Assembly (NCBI RefSeq): GCF_003369915.1
Contig: NC_046677.1
Location: 19,424,913-19,488,912 of the forward strand
Origin: Drosophila miranda
Taxonomy: Eukaryota; Arthropoda; Insecta; Diptera; Drosophilidae
DNA: 64,000 bases
Reading direction: 5' to 3'
Shown piece by piece: positions 39,648-64,000 of the stretch; position 1 is the first letter of the stretch, and every line of letters starts with the position of its first letter. Made by a program: the position numbers and the translations under genes. The notes under the pieces are model-generated. The model made no database searches. It saw only the letters and a program-made list of their open reading frames with translations, and was not told the origin of the DNA.

Positions 39648-39657
39648 TTTATTTATT
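39648..39657 (-). terminator. Candidate eEF1delta poly(A) signals
   Basis: Two overlapping AATAAA sequences on the minus strand, about 85 bases beyond the stop codon. Confidence 0.55.
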
Positions 39658-39738
39658 TCCGTTTAAATTATTTTTAATTTAAGGCTAAGAATGCCACCAA
39701 GAAACTATGATTCCTTTACAATAATTTTTAAACATCTC

Positions 39739-42722
39739 TTAAATTTTGTTGAATGCAGCTATATCAACGCTTTGGACAAAATCTTCTAATTTTTCTATTT
39801 CTTCAGTAAGCCAATCAATAGAAACTTTATCGTCCTCAACAACACATGAAATACTTAGTTTCTTTATTCCAAAAGCCACTGGGACAAGCCTAGAAGCTCC
39901 CCATAATAATCCATCTAAAGCTATTTTTCGAATTACTGTTTCCATAGCTTGCAGATCAGTCTCATCATCCCATGGTTTAACGTCTAAAATTAAACTTGAC
40001 TTTGCTATAATAACCGCTTTTTTCGATTTCTTAGCTGTATAATCGGCCAGTCGTGATTCCCTTATGCGTGCAGCTTCCTCAGTTTCTTCCTCACTTTCTG
40101 AAGCAAATAAGTCGACATCATCATCATTATTTTTCACGTTACCGTTTGAGCAATTAAGTCGATTTTCAACCAAATCGAGACGTTTCAATACATCGGAGTA
40201 TGCTTGATTTAATTTGGAAAGTTGGGATTTTAAATCGATATTTTGATTTTCTAATAGCGATATTCGGTCTAGAAACTCCAACCTGCACTTATCTTCCAAA
40301 GTAGCAACATCAATCTGAAAAAAAGAATTGTTAGCGAGTTAGCAAGTTTAATTATATTATAGAAGAACGAAGAAATATAGCACAGTTTGTTAAGAAAGTC
40401 TACAGCGTAAGGTAAAGGACCGCACTTATAAATATACTTTGGTTACATTTAATAATTCTTAAACTTCATATTTTCGTTAAGTACGAAGTTTAGTACTTTT
40501 TTGTTAGCGTTGAAAAAATCAGAGCGAGAGCTGCGACAGGTACCTTGTTTTCTTCCACAGTCGAACGTTAGCTCGGGTTTTCTATGAACCCCTTTGTTTC
40601 GGTACGGAAACAAGAAAATAACTTAGCACTGAAATTTTCGCTCCATCATTCGGGCAACATTTATTTATGTATGATATGTTATGACGATAACGATAGTGAT
40701 CTAGTAAGCGCGTGGAAGAGTTGTGCCTTTTGTCTATATCAATGATCTGATCTGATCTGATCCAGATACGTTAATCGGTTATTTTCAATGATTCTGCGTT
40801 TTCGGTCTTTTCACATATTCAAAATTGTGGATGCCATATTGATAGCTACTGTCGCCGACGGTCGTGTTGTACTTAGCTCCAGCTGGTACTTTGTATTTTC
40901 TTTGCTTATCTGTGCGAATAATTTCCGGCTCGCTATCTGTTCGCAATCTTAAAATCGACTCGCCACCCGAACTTAAGGCTCAAGAAATTGTACCAAATTG
41001 GCTCTGCCCACGCACATACGTATACATGCATGTACAGACGAGGACGCGTTTCCTTGGTGCTTCCGATCGTACAGCTAAGAGCTGCGAACACTGGAGTTCA
41101 GTACATACCCAGGAGGTTGTCCAAGCACGGGCAGCGCCATTATATTAAACTTCAGATGCCCTGGATATACAACGGTGACCAAGGCCAGGGATGAAATGTG
41201 AGAAATGCCCTCTCTGGGAGCTCCGATTGCACTCCCTCTATCTTTCCTGTCTTTTTTGTTGCATTTCAAATTGTTTTTTAATGTCACTTTTTGCTGGATC
41301 CACTCTCTCACTCTCACTAGAAGTCAGCTGTCAGCACGGCCACAATTGTCGTCTGTCCGCTATTTCACAAATGTTTCGTATTCTTTTGTTTCCATATACA
41401 TAATGCAATTACCAAAACAAAGGCATATTTAACTAAAATATTAAAATTTCTAAAAAAAAACATCAAAAAGTTGCGAATTCCCGAGCACACAAAATTTTAC
41501 TTCGCACGCAATACCCTTTACAGGCGCATGGTTATAATAAAATAGTTTAGAAATAAAAATTTAAAAAGAAATTAATTACCTTTTCCAGAGAGTTCTGTAT
41601 ATGCTCCCTAGCCTTTGCAATTTCGGACACTAAAGGGCTGCAGTGATTCCGCTCAGATACCTTTAAAATAAGACAACAAATTTTATAAGTCTTGTATGTA
41701 TTATATCTTTAAATAAGCTCTAACTAGCATATACTTTCCAAAAATCATAATGTTAGCCTTAGCTCTGACGTAAGGTTATGGCCAACACCAACAAGCAAAT
41801 ATTGCCCAATTGCCAAATTTTAAAATACACGTGTAACAGTGAGCCATTACAGTTATCTAAATACAAAATTTGGTTGCTCTGGCTTTTATATCTCAAAGAC
41901 CTGGGCGCTCATGAAAATCGGATAGACCGACTGGCTATATCGACTCGGCTTTGATGCTAATCAAGAATATATATACTTTATGGGGTTGGAAACGCTTCCT
42001 GCTGGGGGTTACCAAAGGTACTATACAATACCATGATGTTGCATGAGGGCCCAAAGAGCTGTTCTATGGCGGCGTTTTTCTTGAGGGCTTATGTGCGTTC
42101 ACCAGAACTAACGAAAGAAATCCATCACTGATAGCTGATCAAGTTTTTCTGGTTAACACGCCCATTACAGAGATCTAGACATTTGACCCGTAAAAGAAGA
42201 TAGCTCAATAAAAAACCAACCATATCAAGCTGAATTTGCACCCAAATCATATTGCGAAGGGCTTATCTACTGTCTGCCACCGATCCAGCCTTCGTCGCAC
42301 CGACCATAAAGACCAGCAATCGATTCACTCAACATGACTTGATAAACCTACTGGAGGACATTATTAAAAGCAATTACAACAACAACAACCAAATGGAAAA
42401 CCTCTCAAAAAAGCCGCATACTAAGAAAGCACGCGGTAATATAATTTTTGTTGTAAATATACTATAATTTCGCGAAAAGGGGTCTGATATTGTCAACCGA
42501 GATTATATTTTTAGGCTGCGATTGTGCATTATAAATATGTGCTGGTATTTATATTAAATTCTCAATTTGGAGGCATCAACTGAGAATGGGGATCTAATAT
42601 TATTTTTACTATAGTACAATCGGATCATGACCTACCTTTAAAATGACCTCGTGAAACATTTTTTCTGCTAAATCATATCGACCCTTATCCGTCCAAAACA
42701 TATCCAAAGCTTCCACTCTCAT
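39739..42722 (-). CDS. eEF1delta: eEF1delta, elongation factor 1B subunit
   Basis: This is the nucleotide-exchange subunit for eEF1A in translation elongation. The CDS is complement(join(39739..40314, 41580..41660, 42636..42722)), 247 aa, all junctions phase 0. The start exon reads [20 protein letters not shown]. The second exon and the start of the third carry a Leu-zipper-like coiled coil ([20 protein letters not shown]) used to bind eEF1Bgamma/valyl-tRNA synthetase. An acidic stretch ([13 protein letters not shown]) follows. The C-terminal guanine-exchange domain holds [20 protein letters not shown] and ends in DIAAFNKI. A 5' UTR intron precedes the ATG (acceptor at 42724-42726). A likely non-coding exon ends at a GTAAGAA donor at 43138. 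Confidence 0.95.
40315..41579. repeat. eEF1delta intron with DINE-like debris
   Basis: A GATCT microsatellite (40744-40765) and degraded blocks resembling INE-1 flanks (41010-41050, 41450-41520) are present. No exon signal was seen. Confidence 0.45.
41661..42635. repeat. eEF1delta intron with an inverted INE-1 fragment
   Basis: Bases 41890-42010 carry the INE-1 core in reverse orientation (CTAATCAAGAATATA, CTTTATGGGGTTGGAAACGC, TTCCTGCTGGGGG). It is the inverted counterpart of 32470-32540. The remainder is unremarkable. Confidence 0.65.
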
Positions 42723-42723
42723 T

Positions 42724-45700
42724 CTGAAATTTGATTTGCACTGCTGAAGCTGCTTCACAATTAAATGTTAAATATACAATATGTTCGATATTTTACTTAT
42801 GCAACACATATAACGTACGTCAAGATAGTGTCGAAAAGTCATACCCTATTATCTATGTATTATGGAACGATGCAAAATAGAACACAAAACGTATTTTTGT
42901 ACATACAAGATTCTCACGGAGTATGGTATGTTACAACCAGAAGGAAACACCTCATCGAGTACTAATCAAGTAAACCATCAAAAGACAATTCAATATAGCC
43001 CAGGTCCGACTTAAAAATTTAACAACCGCAGGTGACAGTAGTTAGCGTAGTTTTTCTGCGAGGTATTTCACAGCTAAGCTGAAACTGATTTTTTTTGTAT
43101 GCATCGGCTAACTTGATTCTAGCACTAATGTTCTTACCAATTTTTTTTTAAATTTAAAACTTCTTCAACAAAATTTTCCGTTTTGTTAAAAATTTTTCCA
43201 CTTTCCCTGGTTTAATACGAAAAACACTATACTATACTATACTGTTTCTTGCGACGTGCTCCGCATGTGCGTGCCGTTGCCATTAGCAAGGATAATAAAG
43301 AAGAATAATATATTCCAACGATAAGTAAGCAAACACTTCTCGTTGATACTGTAGATGATTTTCAACTATTTAACTAACTTCTTTAAATAGAATACAGCCT
43401 TGGAAAAGGTCGCCAACAAGGCAGAAAACATCATTAAGGAGCTGCACCGGTTGGAGCAAAGCCAGGGTGGCTGAATCAGAGAAAAGACCCCAAAACGGAC
43501 CCCAGCGAGAACGGAAAATCCACACCCTTTCCGCATACAGGAGGTGGTCCGTGGTCATTTTCCAGCAGCTGGGAGCAGCCGTCAGCCAGGACCACTTTCA
43601 CTAATTTTTTATTGTATTCCACCTTCGCTCTGCCTTTTTCCATGACACCTATGTTGAAGCCAACTATGTTGATCAGCTACCTTCTTTAATCGTCTCTTCC
43701 CTGCTGCTGAGAAGGTCGGGACACCCTGTCGAGCCACTTCTCTTATTGTGGTTGCTTTTGTTTGGAGTTAGGTGAGTGCCAGAACAATTTTTTGGACGAA
43801 CGAAGACATCTGTGATTCATTTATGCACGACTAAGCAAGTCAAGAACGACAAACCTCTTGGACATGGAAACTAAAACCTAAAATTAAGCCTAGATCATAT
43901 TCCAGTCAAAACGACAACGCAGCTAGTGTTTGTCGTGACTTTCACACACTTAACTTCGCGTATTCCCTCTGGACGTGCGTAGCATGTCTCTCGCTCTCGG
44001 GTTTTCCCGACTGTCTAATTTCTCCTCTCTGTATGTCCATCTTTCCGAGGCTCGGCCTTCGCGTCGGCAGCACCGCCGCCTACCGTATGACCATATGCAT
44101 CTACTGCGCTCCTAGCGCTTTTTCTTGGTTCCCAGAGGATCCCAAAATATAGAATAAGTCAAGGATAAGATGTGACCAATGATCGTCCTTAACTCATCAA
44201 ATCCAAGAACCGAGTGGCAGCACTTTGATTTATGTCTTAGGTAACTGCAGCACAATTGGAATATATTTTAGCGAAATTGATTAATCTCACTAAAACTTTC
44301 ACACATATTATGTTTTTTGTGAAATTGCTGCCAGCGGCAAACATCAAGTAAGATTCCGTGTCATCTTTGGTATCTCCATCAAGCACAGAATGCGCTTTTT
44401 AAGGAATCAATTGGAATAGACCCCCAGACATCAAGTAGGTTGCAGCTTTCATCAAAATTTAAAAACTCTGAAACTTACGCACACAAGTCCTTTTGCATGG
44501 AAATTTTCCAAAGATTAGACTGAAATTTCACATCTCTAATCGAGGGTAAGGTCTTCGCATGTGCCATTCGCGAAAGCATCCTGCAAGCCGACAAATATAG
44601 CAAGAGAGGCACTTAATCGATAACACCAGGCAACAATATCATACGTTTTTGTCTTTGAGCGAAAATGTATTTAATAGACTTGGTGCTCCAACAATTTTTA
44701 GTGAGTTATCGTTTTACTATGTTGTGGCAAACATTCTAGCTTAAGCTCACAGTCTGGTAAAACGAGTAATACGCTTGAAACATATTATTTTTCAATTTAT
44801 TTTAACAACTCAAAAATTTCCAAATAAATTAGGCTTCCTCTTGTTTTATATTTAATTCCTCTAAGCCCATTTATTAAGCATAATTTAAGGAAAAATTCGG
44901 CCAAAATTCATTTAATAAACATCTTTCCAATTGTAAAAACATTAAAAAAGGCTCTCTTACACGACAGCTTAAAATGTTATGCCATTTCTCTATAATGTAT
45001 GTTCATATGTACGTATTTCCTACTGTGATCACCCTGTAGATCTCTCGCTTGATAAATTTATATTAAAAAAGCATGAGCTATTGTTTAAGTTTTACCATAA
45101 TTTAAAAAATACGTGGCTTAGTAAATTGTATGTGATAACCACTTAAAATACAGTTAAAAAACCAGACTCCGTTTGAAAGTTCTACATACAGAATTTTATG
45201 TATGTGCAGTGTATGTACATATGTATGTATATATATATATATATACTTAACAGTTGATAGCTGTGTTGTGTGCAATATCTATGGATTTTGGGAATCTGTT
45301 TATGTTTATGCATACAAATGTATGTACTAAATGAACATACAATAAATGCAAGACATATACATATATGATTAGGTTAATCATATTATAGACAAATTTGCTA
45401 ACTGTTTAATGAGAAAAGTATTGTTTTCAAAGCAATGGTTTCAGCCCCAATGTTAATAACTTAAAAAATGTGCATTTTCGGGCTCTAATTCCCTTTTAAA
45501 AGAAGTTTTTTTTTATTAATTTAAATCGTTATAATCCATCGAAAACGGTACACTGGCTTCATTAAAGAAATCTGCATTATTTAAACAGAAGGTAGTATAT
45601 TGACATATGTACATATATATTTCTTTATATGAATTTGTATTAACTTCGGTATATTATTGTATACGTTTTGCATGAAACGGAAGTTTTCACTACGTTTATC

Positions 45701-47158
45701 ATTGATAACTTAACGATACACTTGCAAATATATGTACGTACATATATTTACAATATGTCATAAATATGTACATATTTGATTGGATGCACCCAGAGTTCAA
45801 TATTAACAAGTGCTATCTAAGTGCTTCATGAAAGTGTAGAATTGTGCAAAAGTAAAGTTTCTATATATTTTATTTATGCATTTTGACAAACTGCTTGGTT
45901 ACTAACAAATTTGATGTTTGATACCGGTAACGAAGCTGATAGAAAATTAGTCGAACTGAAAGAAGACAGCATATTCGACCCAATAACGTATATCTTTATT
46001 GTACCAGCTGTTAGTAATTTTGAAATTCGCAGTTTTTGTGTTTCAAACTACAGAGTAGAACGTTCCTTCTATACGGTTATATTATTTTGACCTCCTACAA
46101 AACAGCGACTAAAAAAGCCACACTCTGAAATTTCATGAATTTTTCCGTCTTTAGCCGGGGGTTTTCGCTAATATTCAGGCACGCTCCGGTTATCGCTTAA
46201 TTTTCCGTTCTACGTTTTCAGCGAAAACGATCTATCATCGATATGTTTCATTTTCCAAACGATTCTGGTAAACTTAAACAGCTGACCTGCTTGCTTTGTA
46301 AATATACAGCATGATAAAAATTCCTTTAATTTTGCAACTGCTTGTTTTGAAGCAAAACGACGGCAGAAAGTGCGCGATTTAAGAAAATCAAGACATCTTA
46401 GTTGCAACACCTGTGTTATTAACATGTCTGACGAACAGTGAGAAGCAGTATGCATATTGAAAATTAAATTGCAAACGGTCATCTGTCCTTACCCAGATCT
46501 TCTGTTACGCGCATGTTATGAGTATAATCCTACATCGCGCTTAAACGAAAAGTGTTGTTGCCCTGACAAACAATTCCCGAACCAAATTGGAGGTTAGGCT
46601 AAACAAAATATTTCTCAAGGAGGCACAAGCTAAAATTTCCCTGGTAATGGTGTTATGTTAGTGCATCAATAAGTCATCAAATTGTTCCTTTTCAAATTAA
46701 TTCTCGTTTTGTTGTATAAAAAACCGCTTACTTTTAATACCCAAATCTATCAGAAAAAGTCAGTTTAGATCGAAGCGTAAATAAAAAGTTATATTTTGTA
46801 ATTGTAACAAAAATTAAAAGGATTGATTTATTTTTAAAGATTTGATAGACGTTCAAACTAAGAAGTGATGAAAATGTACCAACACATGCTCTACATTGTA
46901 TAAAAAGTATATTCTATACATAGTCTTTTACCTAACACTATTTAGTTTTAACTATATACATATATACATTTATAAATAATCTGTAAATTGTTTTTTGTTT
47001 CAGAAATTGTTTGTATTAATAATGAGTAAAACGTCTTTTTATAAAGTTCTTAATGGATGTATTGCTCAACGAGAAAAAAATCTATGACTTTCCCAATGGA
47101 TATATTGCTGGAACTAAAAAAAAATTAAATAAATAGAATACACATCAACGAGAACAAA
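42724..47158. other. Divergent intergenic region between eEF1delta and Pten
   Basis: This 4.4-kb region contains the 5' UTR intron and probable first exon of eEF1delta (43138 to about 43210, minus strand). A GC-richer retroelement-like block at 43385-44150 is unclassified. An (AT)n run lies at 45230-45245. The family D/C repeat occupies 46500-46792. No other gene was recognised. Confidence 0.5.
46500..46792 (+). repeat. Dispersed repeat (families D and C joined), copy 2
   Basis: TTACGCGCATGTTATGAG, GTTGTTGCCCTGAC, GGAGGTTAGGCTAAA and GGAGGCACAAGCTAA match family D at 31110-31440. It runs into CCCAAATCTATCAGAAAAAG and TCGAAGCG, a tail also found at 49332-49381 and 63504-63550. The D and C blocks are therefore parts of one element. 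Confidence 0.6.
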
Positions 47159-59761
<12,603 letters not shown>

Positions 59762-59898
59762 TCAATACTTACGGACTTATAATTCTTGGTGATGTAGAAA
59801 AGTAAATAAAACTGCTAAGCAATTGGCTAATCTTATCGAATTTGTAAATATACTGTACTATGATATTTATTTAAGTAGTTCTAAAAATAATGTTTAAT

Positions 59899-59904
59899 AA
59901 TAAA
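59899..59904 (+). terminator. Pten poly(A) signal
   Basis: AATAAA about 140 bases downstream of the Pten stop codon. A T/GT-rich stretch follows. Confidence 0.6.
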
Positions 59905-61264
59905 CTCATGTAAATTTTGTAATGTAGAAATCAGTAAAGCCATATATGTACGAGTAAATAGGGCTATTCCTGGAAAAAGTGAGTACTGGTAAGTGGGGCT
60001 TATTGAGGCCTGACCACTAACATGTGACAGTTGCGCGATGCATTATGTGTGTTGAACAGCTTACACTTGTGCTGGTTTAGGGAATAATATGTAATCTTCG
60101 GGTTAAAATTAACAAAGCCCTCTTTCCCTGAGACTTGTATTATTATATTTTGTAAGTCTGTAAGCAACAAAGGCGAAAAATTACAAAAATTCAAATGTGC
60201 CCTCTATTTGTTCGTTTTGTAGTAAGTGGGGGTATTATTTTAACTTAAACAAATTTGTTTATTTTTTCTTGTTTTTTGGTTGGTCTTGCGTTTTAAACCA
60301 CAACATTAGTCTAGGTAGACAAATGCTAGCTAGCTACCGCAACCAAAATTCAAGATTTAGGCGCTATAATAAGAGTATAAATCTCTGTAAATTAAATTTA
60401 AGGTTTGGGATAGATCAAATGTGTTTTTATATAGATAGTATAGGTTTCAAATGTATATATACTGTTATATTTTATATACAGCATATATCGTTAATTGACC
60501 TCAATGTTTATGTACTAGACTGCGACTAGGTCTCTGGTTATAGAACCATACAACAGTCAGAAAATGATTTGTTTTTAGTAAACATTTATTAAATATAAGG
60601 TCATATTTAGTTCTTTTGTAATTGCCTATCATACAGGTGAGTACTTGAGCGAAGCAGGTACTACTGTATTTGTAACCATTGCGTCGGCATTTAAATTGTT
60701 CTCCGAAAAGTATATATGTACAATGTACGTACTGGGGTTTTTTGTTTATTAATAGAACAAAGCTGAATAAGTATTAAGTATACAATTGAACATCGTTGAT
60801 TGGATTGAAACTTCCGGACTTCCATGTGTTTTCCTTTCGTCGTTAGGAATTCGCCTGGGAGAGAAATTCCAAAATTTTGACCCGCCCTTTTCCGACTCCA
60901 CAAAGGACGGAAATCCGTGGCATCCACAATTTTGGAGATACGAAAAAACCGAAAACGAATCATTGGGAACGACCTATGTATTTACCAGATTGCCGAGTCT
61001 GGATCCCATCGTATCATTATTATAGCCAGAATGAACAAATCGATTTGTAGTGTATACGCTATTCCTTCGATGTGCTTTATCACTCTTTCTCGTCCAGCGT
61101 GCGTCTCCTGGCGGAGGGGAGCTAGATTTAACGGCTGGTGTTGATTTGAGAGGTGAGGCAGATGTAGCGAACCAAACCGACTTTTTTGATAGATTTAGGA
61201 CGTTAAAAATGTTTAATGACTGGTTTTGGGAAGGAACGTAACGGAGATTAACTATAAAATGCGG

Positions 61265-61545
61265 CATTTGAAGGTTTGGTCAAACGACTGCACCTCAACA
61301 GTTTATCTATCGATTTTTACAAACGATACCTTAAACGGCGCTCAATGAATATACCTGTACCAGAAAAATACAAAACCCCAAGGAATAAATTTATTGCAAC
61401 TTTTCCAAAGTTTTCAGAGTCAAAAAACCTTCAAAATTTAATTTGAAATTTTTTTTTTTATTCTTGTAAGTGCCATACTATGACACTTAAATTTAATTTG
61501 AATGCTTAATATTTTTTACACTATAAACTTGAGCTACAAAGTGTT
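61265..61545 (-). repeat. Dispersed repeat (family B), inverted copy 3
   Basis: It begins GAAGGTTTGGTCAAACGACTG then CACCTCAACAGTTTATC, and ends near GAGCTACAAAGTGTT. This is the reverse complement of the copies at 37860-38150 and 53270-53600. Confidence 0.7.
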
Positions 61546-61779
61546 CGGGTAAAATCTATTGCTGCATTTGTCAACTTTGCACCATTTTTCAATATAACCA
61601 GATTTCAGATAATTAAGTTCTCTGAAAAAAGCACTATCTCTGAAAAACGATAAAAAATACCAGAGTTTAAACTCCTTTTAATAATAATTAAACCATACAA
61701 AAAATATATATTTTAATATTTTTTTAAGTCCCAAATCTATCAAAAAAGTATATACATATATATATATATTTATATATGA

Positions 61780-63240
61780 AAACCTCATAAAAGCGTACAG
61801 AGACAAAATACTGGCAAGAGGAGGAAAAACAAAGAGTACAATTTACAAGCAGAAAGACGAAGCAGGTAATGCTACTGCTATTCCCAGCACCACAAAAACT
61901 GCAAGTAAACCCGACCGAACGAAGGAAAACACAACAAATGGGACGAACAACTACCAAACTACTTGTTAACAAGAACAAAAATAAAAAAAAGCAGACAAAA
62001 ACAAAACCGATAATGAAACATAACATGGAAGAAGCTTCAGTAAAAAAACACGATATTACAACTTAAGACGAAGAGAATGAAAACCGAAAGTAGAGGAAAT
62101 AGTATGGATGAAAACTCACTCGAAGAAAATCGACAAAGCAATAACCAAACTAGAACCAAAATACAACTGTTTTTGTAAGATCCCAGTCAAAGACAACGCT
62201 CCTAACAAAAATATACGAGCATATGTCTCAAAGCCGAAATCCGAAAACAGAGAATATCAAACAACAGACACAATAATGGTATCATCTCTCTATCTTTTCA
62301 GAGACATGGAGAACAATAAATTCGAAGCCACAGCAAACAAAATTTAACGAGAAGATGCTTGCGAAGTAAAACAAAGAAAAGAGTACGAAGGTATTGACAG
62401 CCTCGCCGCCCATCGCAGCCCGGATGAGGGTGTCAGGGGCAAAGGTTTCGGCCCCACCAAAAAACCAGCACACGCCAAGAAATTAGCTGAAGACCGGGTA
62501 GAGATACCACCACCAAGAGCTTTCTTAAAACTAATCTGGGCCAAGCAGGTGAGGAAGCAGACAATGACGTGCTTGAACTCGGACTAGCGAAATTAGAAGG
62601 AAGACCAACTCCAGAACCAGAGCCACAACACGTTGCAAAGACCGGTACCATCCTGACTGACTGGGAGGTACCAGCCGGTGCAATCCTGACCGACTGGAAA
62701 GTACCAGCCGGCGTCCAATTTTCGACAGCGCACATCGACCTGGTAAAGAAGAGGATATCCGATCGCCCGCAACACGCACAGCGTCGGATCAAGATGCGAA
62801 AGGGAGTAGACGAAGCCACCGACAACGCCCGACTGTAAAAAGAGACGGGAGGGTGACGCCCAGTGCCAGGACGTACAACGCCTGCGCCACAACACATATA
62901 AATAGATCATCACATTATATATCATTAAGAAAACAACGTTGATTTATAGATTAAGAAAAAAAACCTGAAGATCTTCATTTAAAATAAAGTAAGCTTAAGC
63001 ATACAATTTCTGATACCACCCAGCATTTGAATTAAAACAAGCGCACTCGCCCTCAGCCAGGGGAACTGTAGCCAATTGTTACCGTACCGCACTAACCAAC
63101 GGTCACACTCTCACCTGACCCACGGAACCATTAAGACAACCCAGACAGGAGACCCAAAACCTCACTTACGGCAATAAAAGGAGCGTCGCGGGAGAGAATC
63201 ATAACCAACTTTTTAAGCGGTACTTGTGCCAAAGGTAGGT
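61780..63240 (+). mobile_element. Unclassified retroelement-like block with 33-bp tandem repeat
   Basis: Plus-strand frames are open in pieces (61869-62066, 62108-62347, 62569-62838). The early part is Lys/Thr/Asn-rich and the later part gag-like. A 33-bp unit at 62650-62715 is present twice and encodes ILTDWEVPAGA / ILTDWKVPAGV. AATAAA occurs near 62981. Base composition differs from the flanks. The family was not recognised, and no reverse transcriptase was seen. Confidence 0.4.
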
Positions 63241-63637
63241 GGACTCCTTTACAACTTCGGAGTGTGTTTTAACCTGCGCACCGAATATTCTCCTACCGCC
63301 ACACGGCAGGACTCCCGACACTGACCATAACGCAGTAATAAGCCACGATCCCGAATATTGGCCATATTGGGATCATTTTTTTTTTTTAATTTTTGATATC
63401 TGACTTCAAATTCGTAATTATCGACCCCATAAACCCCACAGGAACGTATTTCAAGCGAATCCGATAAATTTTTAAAATAATTGTTCAACATATAACATTT
63501 TTAAGTCCCAAATCCATCAGAAAAAGTCGGTTCGGTTCGAAGCGTGAAAAAAGTGTTGCCTGGTGTTACCTATGTTTATCTACGTCATCGCTTGGATCTG
63601 ATCTGAGTTTTCGGCTGCTGCATCTGGCGCACACTAA

Positions 63638-63750
63638 TATATAAAAGCAGCTCCGACCACGATCATATAAACATTTACATATTCCTTACTAAACCTATTG
63701 TACGGTATTATTTTGGAAACAGGTGACATATTTCGATATCTTTCAATAAA
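63638..63750 (+). promoter_or_regulatory. LTR-like TATA box and poly(A) signal
   Basis: TATATAAAAG at 63638-63647 is followed 100 bases later by AATAAA at 63745-63750, a spacing typical of an LTR or a very short transcription unit. No second copy of this segment is in the window, so it would be a solo LTR or the edge of an element continuing to the right. Confidence 0.35.
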
Positions 63751-64000
63751 CAAATGTGTTGCTAATTAGCAATTTGTATTCTAACCCAGCAAAAATGTTC
63801 CTAAGGTTGGGTCAGTTTTAATCTACGTCCAGTATTGCTTCGCTATTATTACAGGTCCAATATCGTCAGAGATTCCCAACCCGTCTGTCAAGACAAGCCG
63901 CTAGATCTGGCTTGATAGCCAGGAGTGTTAACAAACTGCCATTACTTTTTTTTATAGCACTGTTTATATATCTCGATCCGGAAGTCCGTAACAAAATTAA

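Larger units (their letters stand above)
36536..39738. other. Intergenic stretch between Ror and eEF1delta 3' ends
   Basis: The two genes converge here. ATTAAA variants near 36613 and 36701 may serve Ror polyadenylation. A GC-richer unidentified piece lies at 36730-36920, repeat family B at 37860-38150 and a mariner remnant at 38700-38935. A GC-richer unidentified piece at 39200-39420 is open in two plus frames without a recognisable product. The rest is AT-rich. Confidence 0.55.
59905..64000. other. Intergenic repeats at the right end
   Basis: No gene was recognised. The stretch holds an AT-rich part (59905-60960), a DINE-1-like block (61040-61160, with GCGTGCGTCTCCTGGCGGAG), an inverted family B copy (61265-61545), and a Lys/Thr-rich then GC-richer retroelement-like block (61780-63240). 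It ends with a family C tail (63504-63550) and an LTR-like segment with a TATA box (63638-63647). Confidence 0.5.

Noticed and set aside
46210..46482. 90-codon minus-strand ORF with an ATG near the Pten 5' region
   Set aside because: No splice context, domain or neighbouring exon supports it, and the composition is not distinctive.

Overview
The window looks like Drosophila nuclear DNA, probably from the melanogaster group or a close relative. Six multi-exon genes can be spliced by hand into full-length fly proteins. They sit in AT-rich sequence full of old transposon fragments, including INE-1/DINE-1-like Helitron pieces, LOA/R1-type LINEs, a Ty3/Gypsy relic, mariner debris and hAT MITEs. 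Introns of up to about 4 kb packed with dead elements suggest a heterochromatin-like or low-recombination setting. No rRNA, tRNA, CRISPR or bacterial feature was seen.

Layout, left to right. 1-217: a near-perfect fold-back. 600-770: a tiny Cys/Gly-rich (Mst/CGP-like) gene on the minus strand. 2226-9877: chico, the insulin-receptor substrate, minus strand, 8 coding exons, 940 aa. 14031-18811: Stlk, the STRAD pseudokinase of the LKB1-MO25 complex, minus strand, 4 exons, 341 aa. 20027-20576: a complete non-autonomous hAT element with an 8-bp target duplication. 22396-27323: a 530-aa coiled-coil protein, minus strand, 6 exons, possibly related to the SCHIP-1 family. Two bases upstream of it ends a second small gene (27326-27767, 2 exons, 110 aa), so the pair looks dicistronic. 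28980-31100: a dead LOA-clade LINE. 31856-36535: Ror, a receptor tyrosine kinase, plus strand, 8 exons, 682 aa, with a GC-AG intron. 39739-42722: eEF1delta, minus strand, 3 exons, 247 aa. 47159-59761: Pten, plus strand, 10 exons, 469 aa, with a Gypsy relic and an R1-type LINE relic in its introns. 59905-64000: repeats only.

Chico and Pten act at opposite ends of the same step: Chico recruits PI3-kinase to the insulin receptor and PTEN removes its lipid product. STRAD belongs to the LKB1 branch of growth and energy control, eEF1delta to translation elongation, and Ror to Wnt-type signalling. From memory, chico, Ror, eEF1delta and Pten are neighbours at 31B on chromosome 2L of D. melanogaster, whereas Stlk is a 2L heterochromatin gene there. 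Finding Stlk between chico and Ror therefore suggests a rearrangement or a different chromatin context in this species. Exon boundaries were chosen by GT/GC-AG signals plus phase continuity and protein similarity. They are predictions, but every multi-exon CDS closes in frame.
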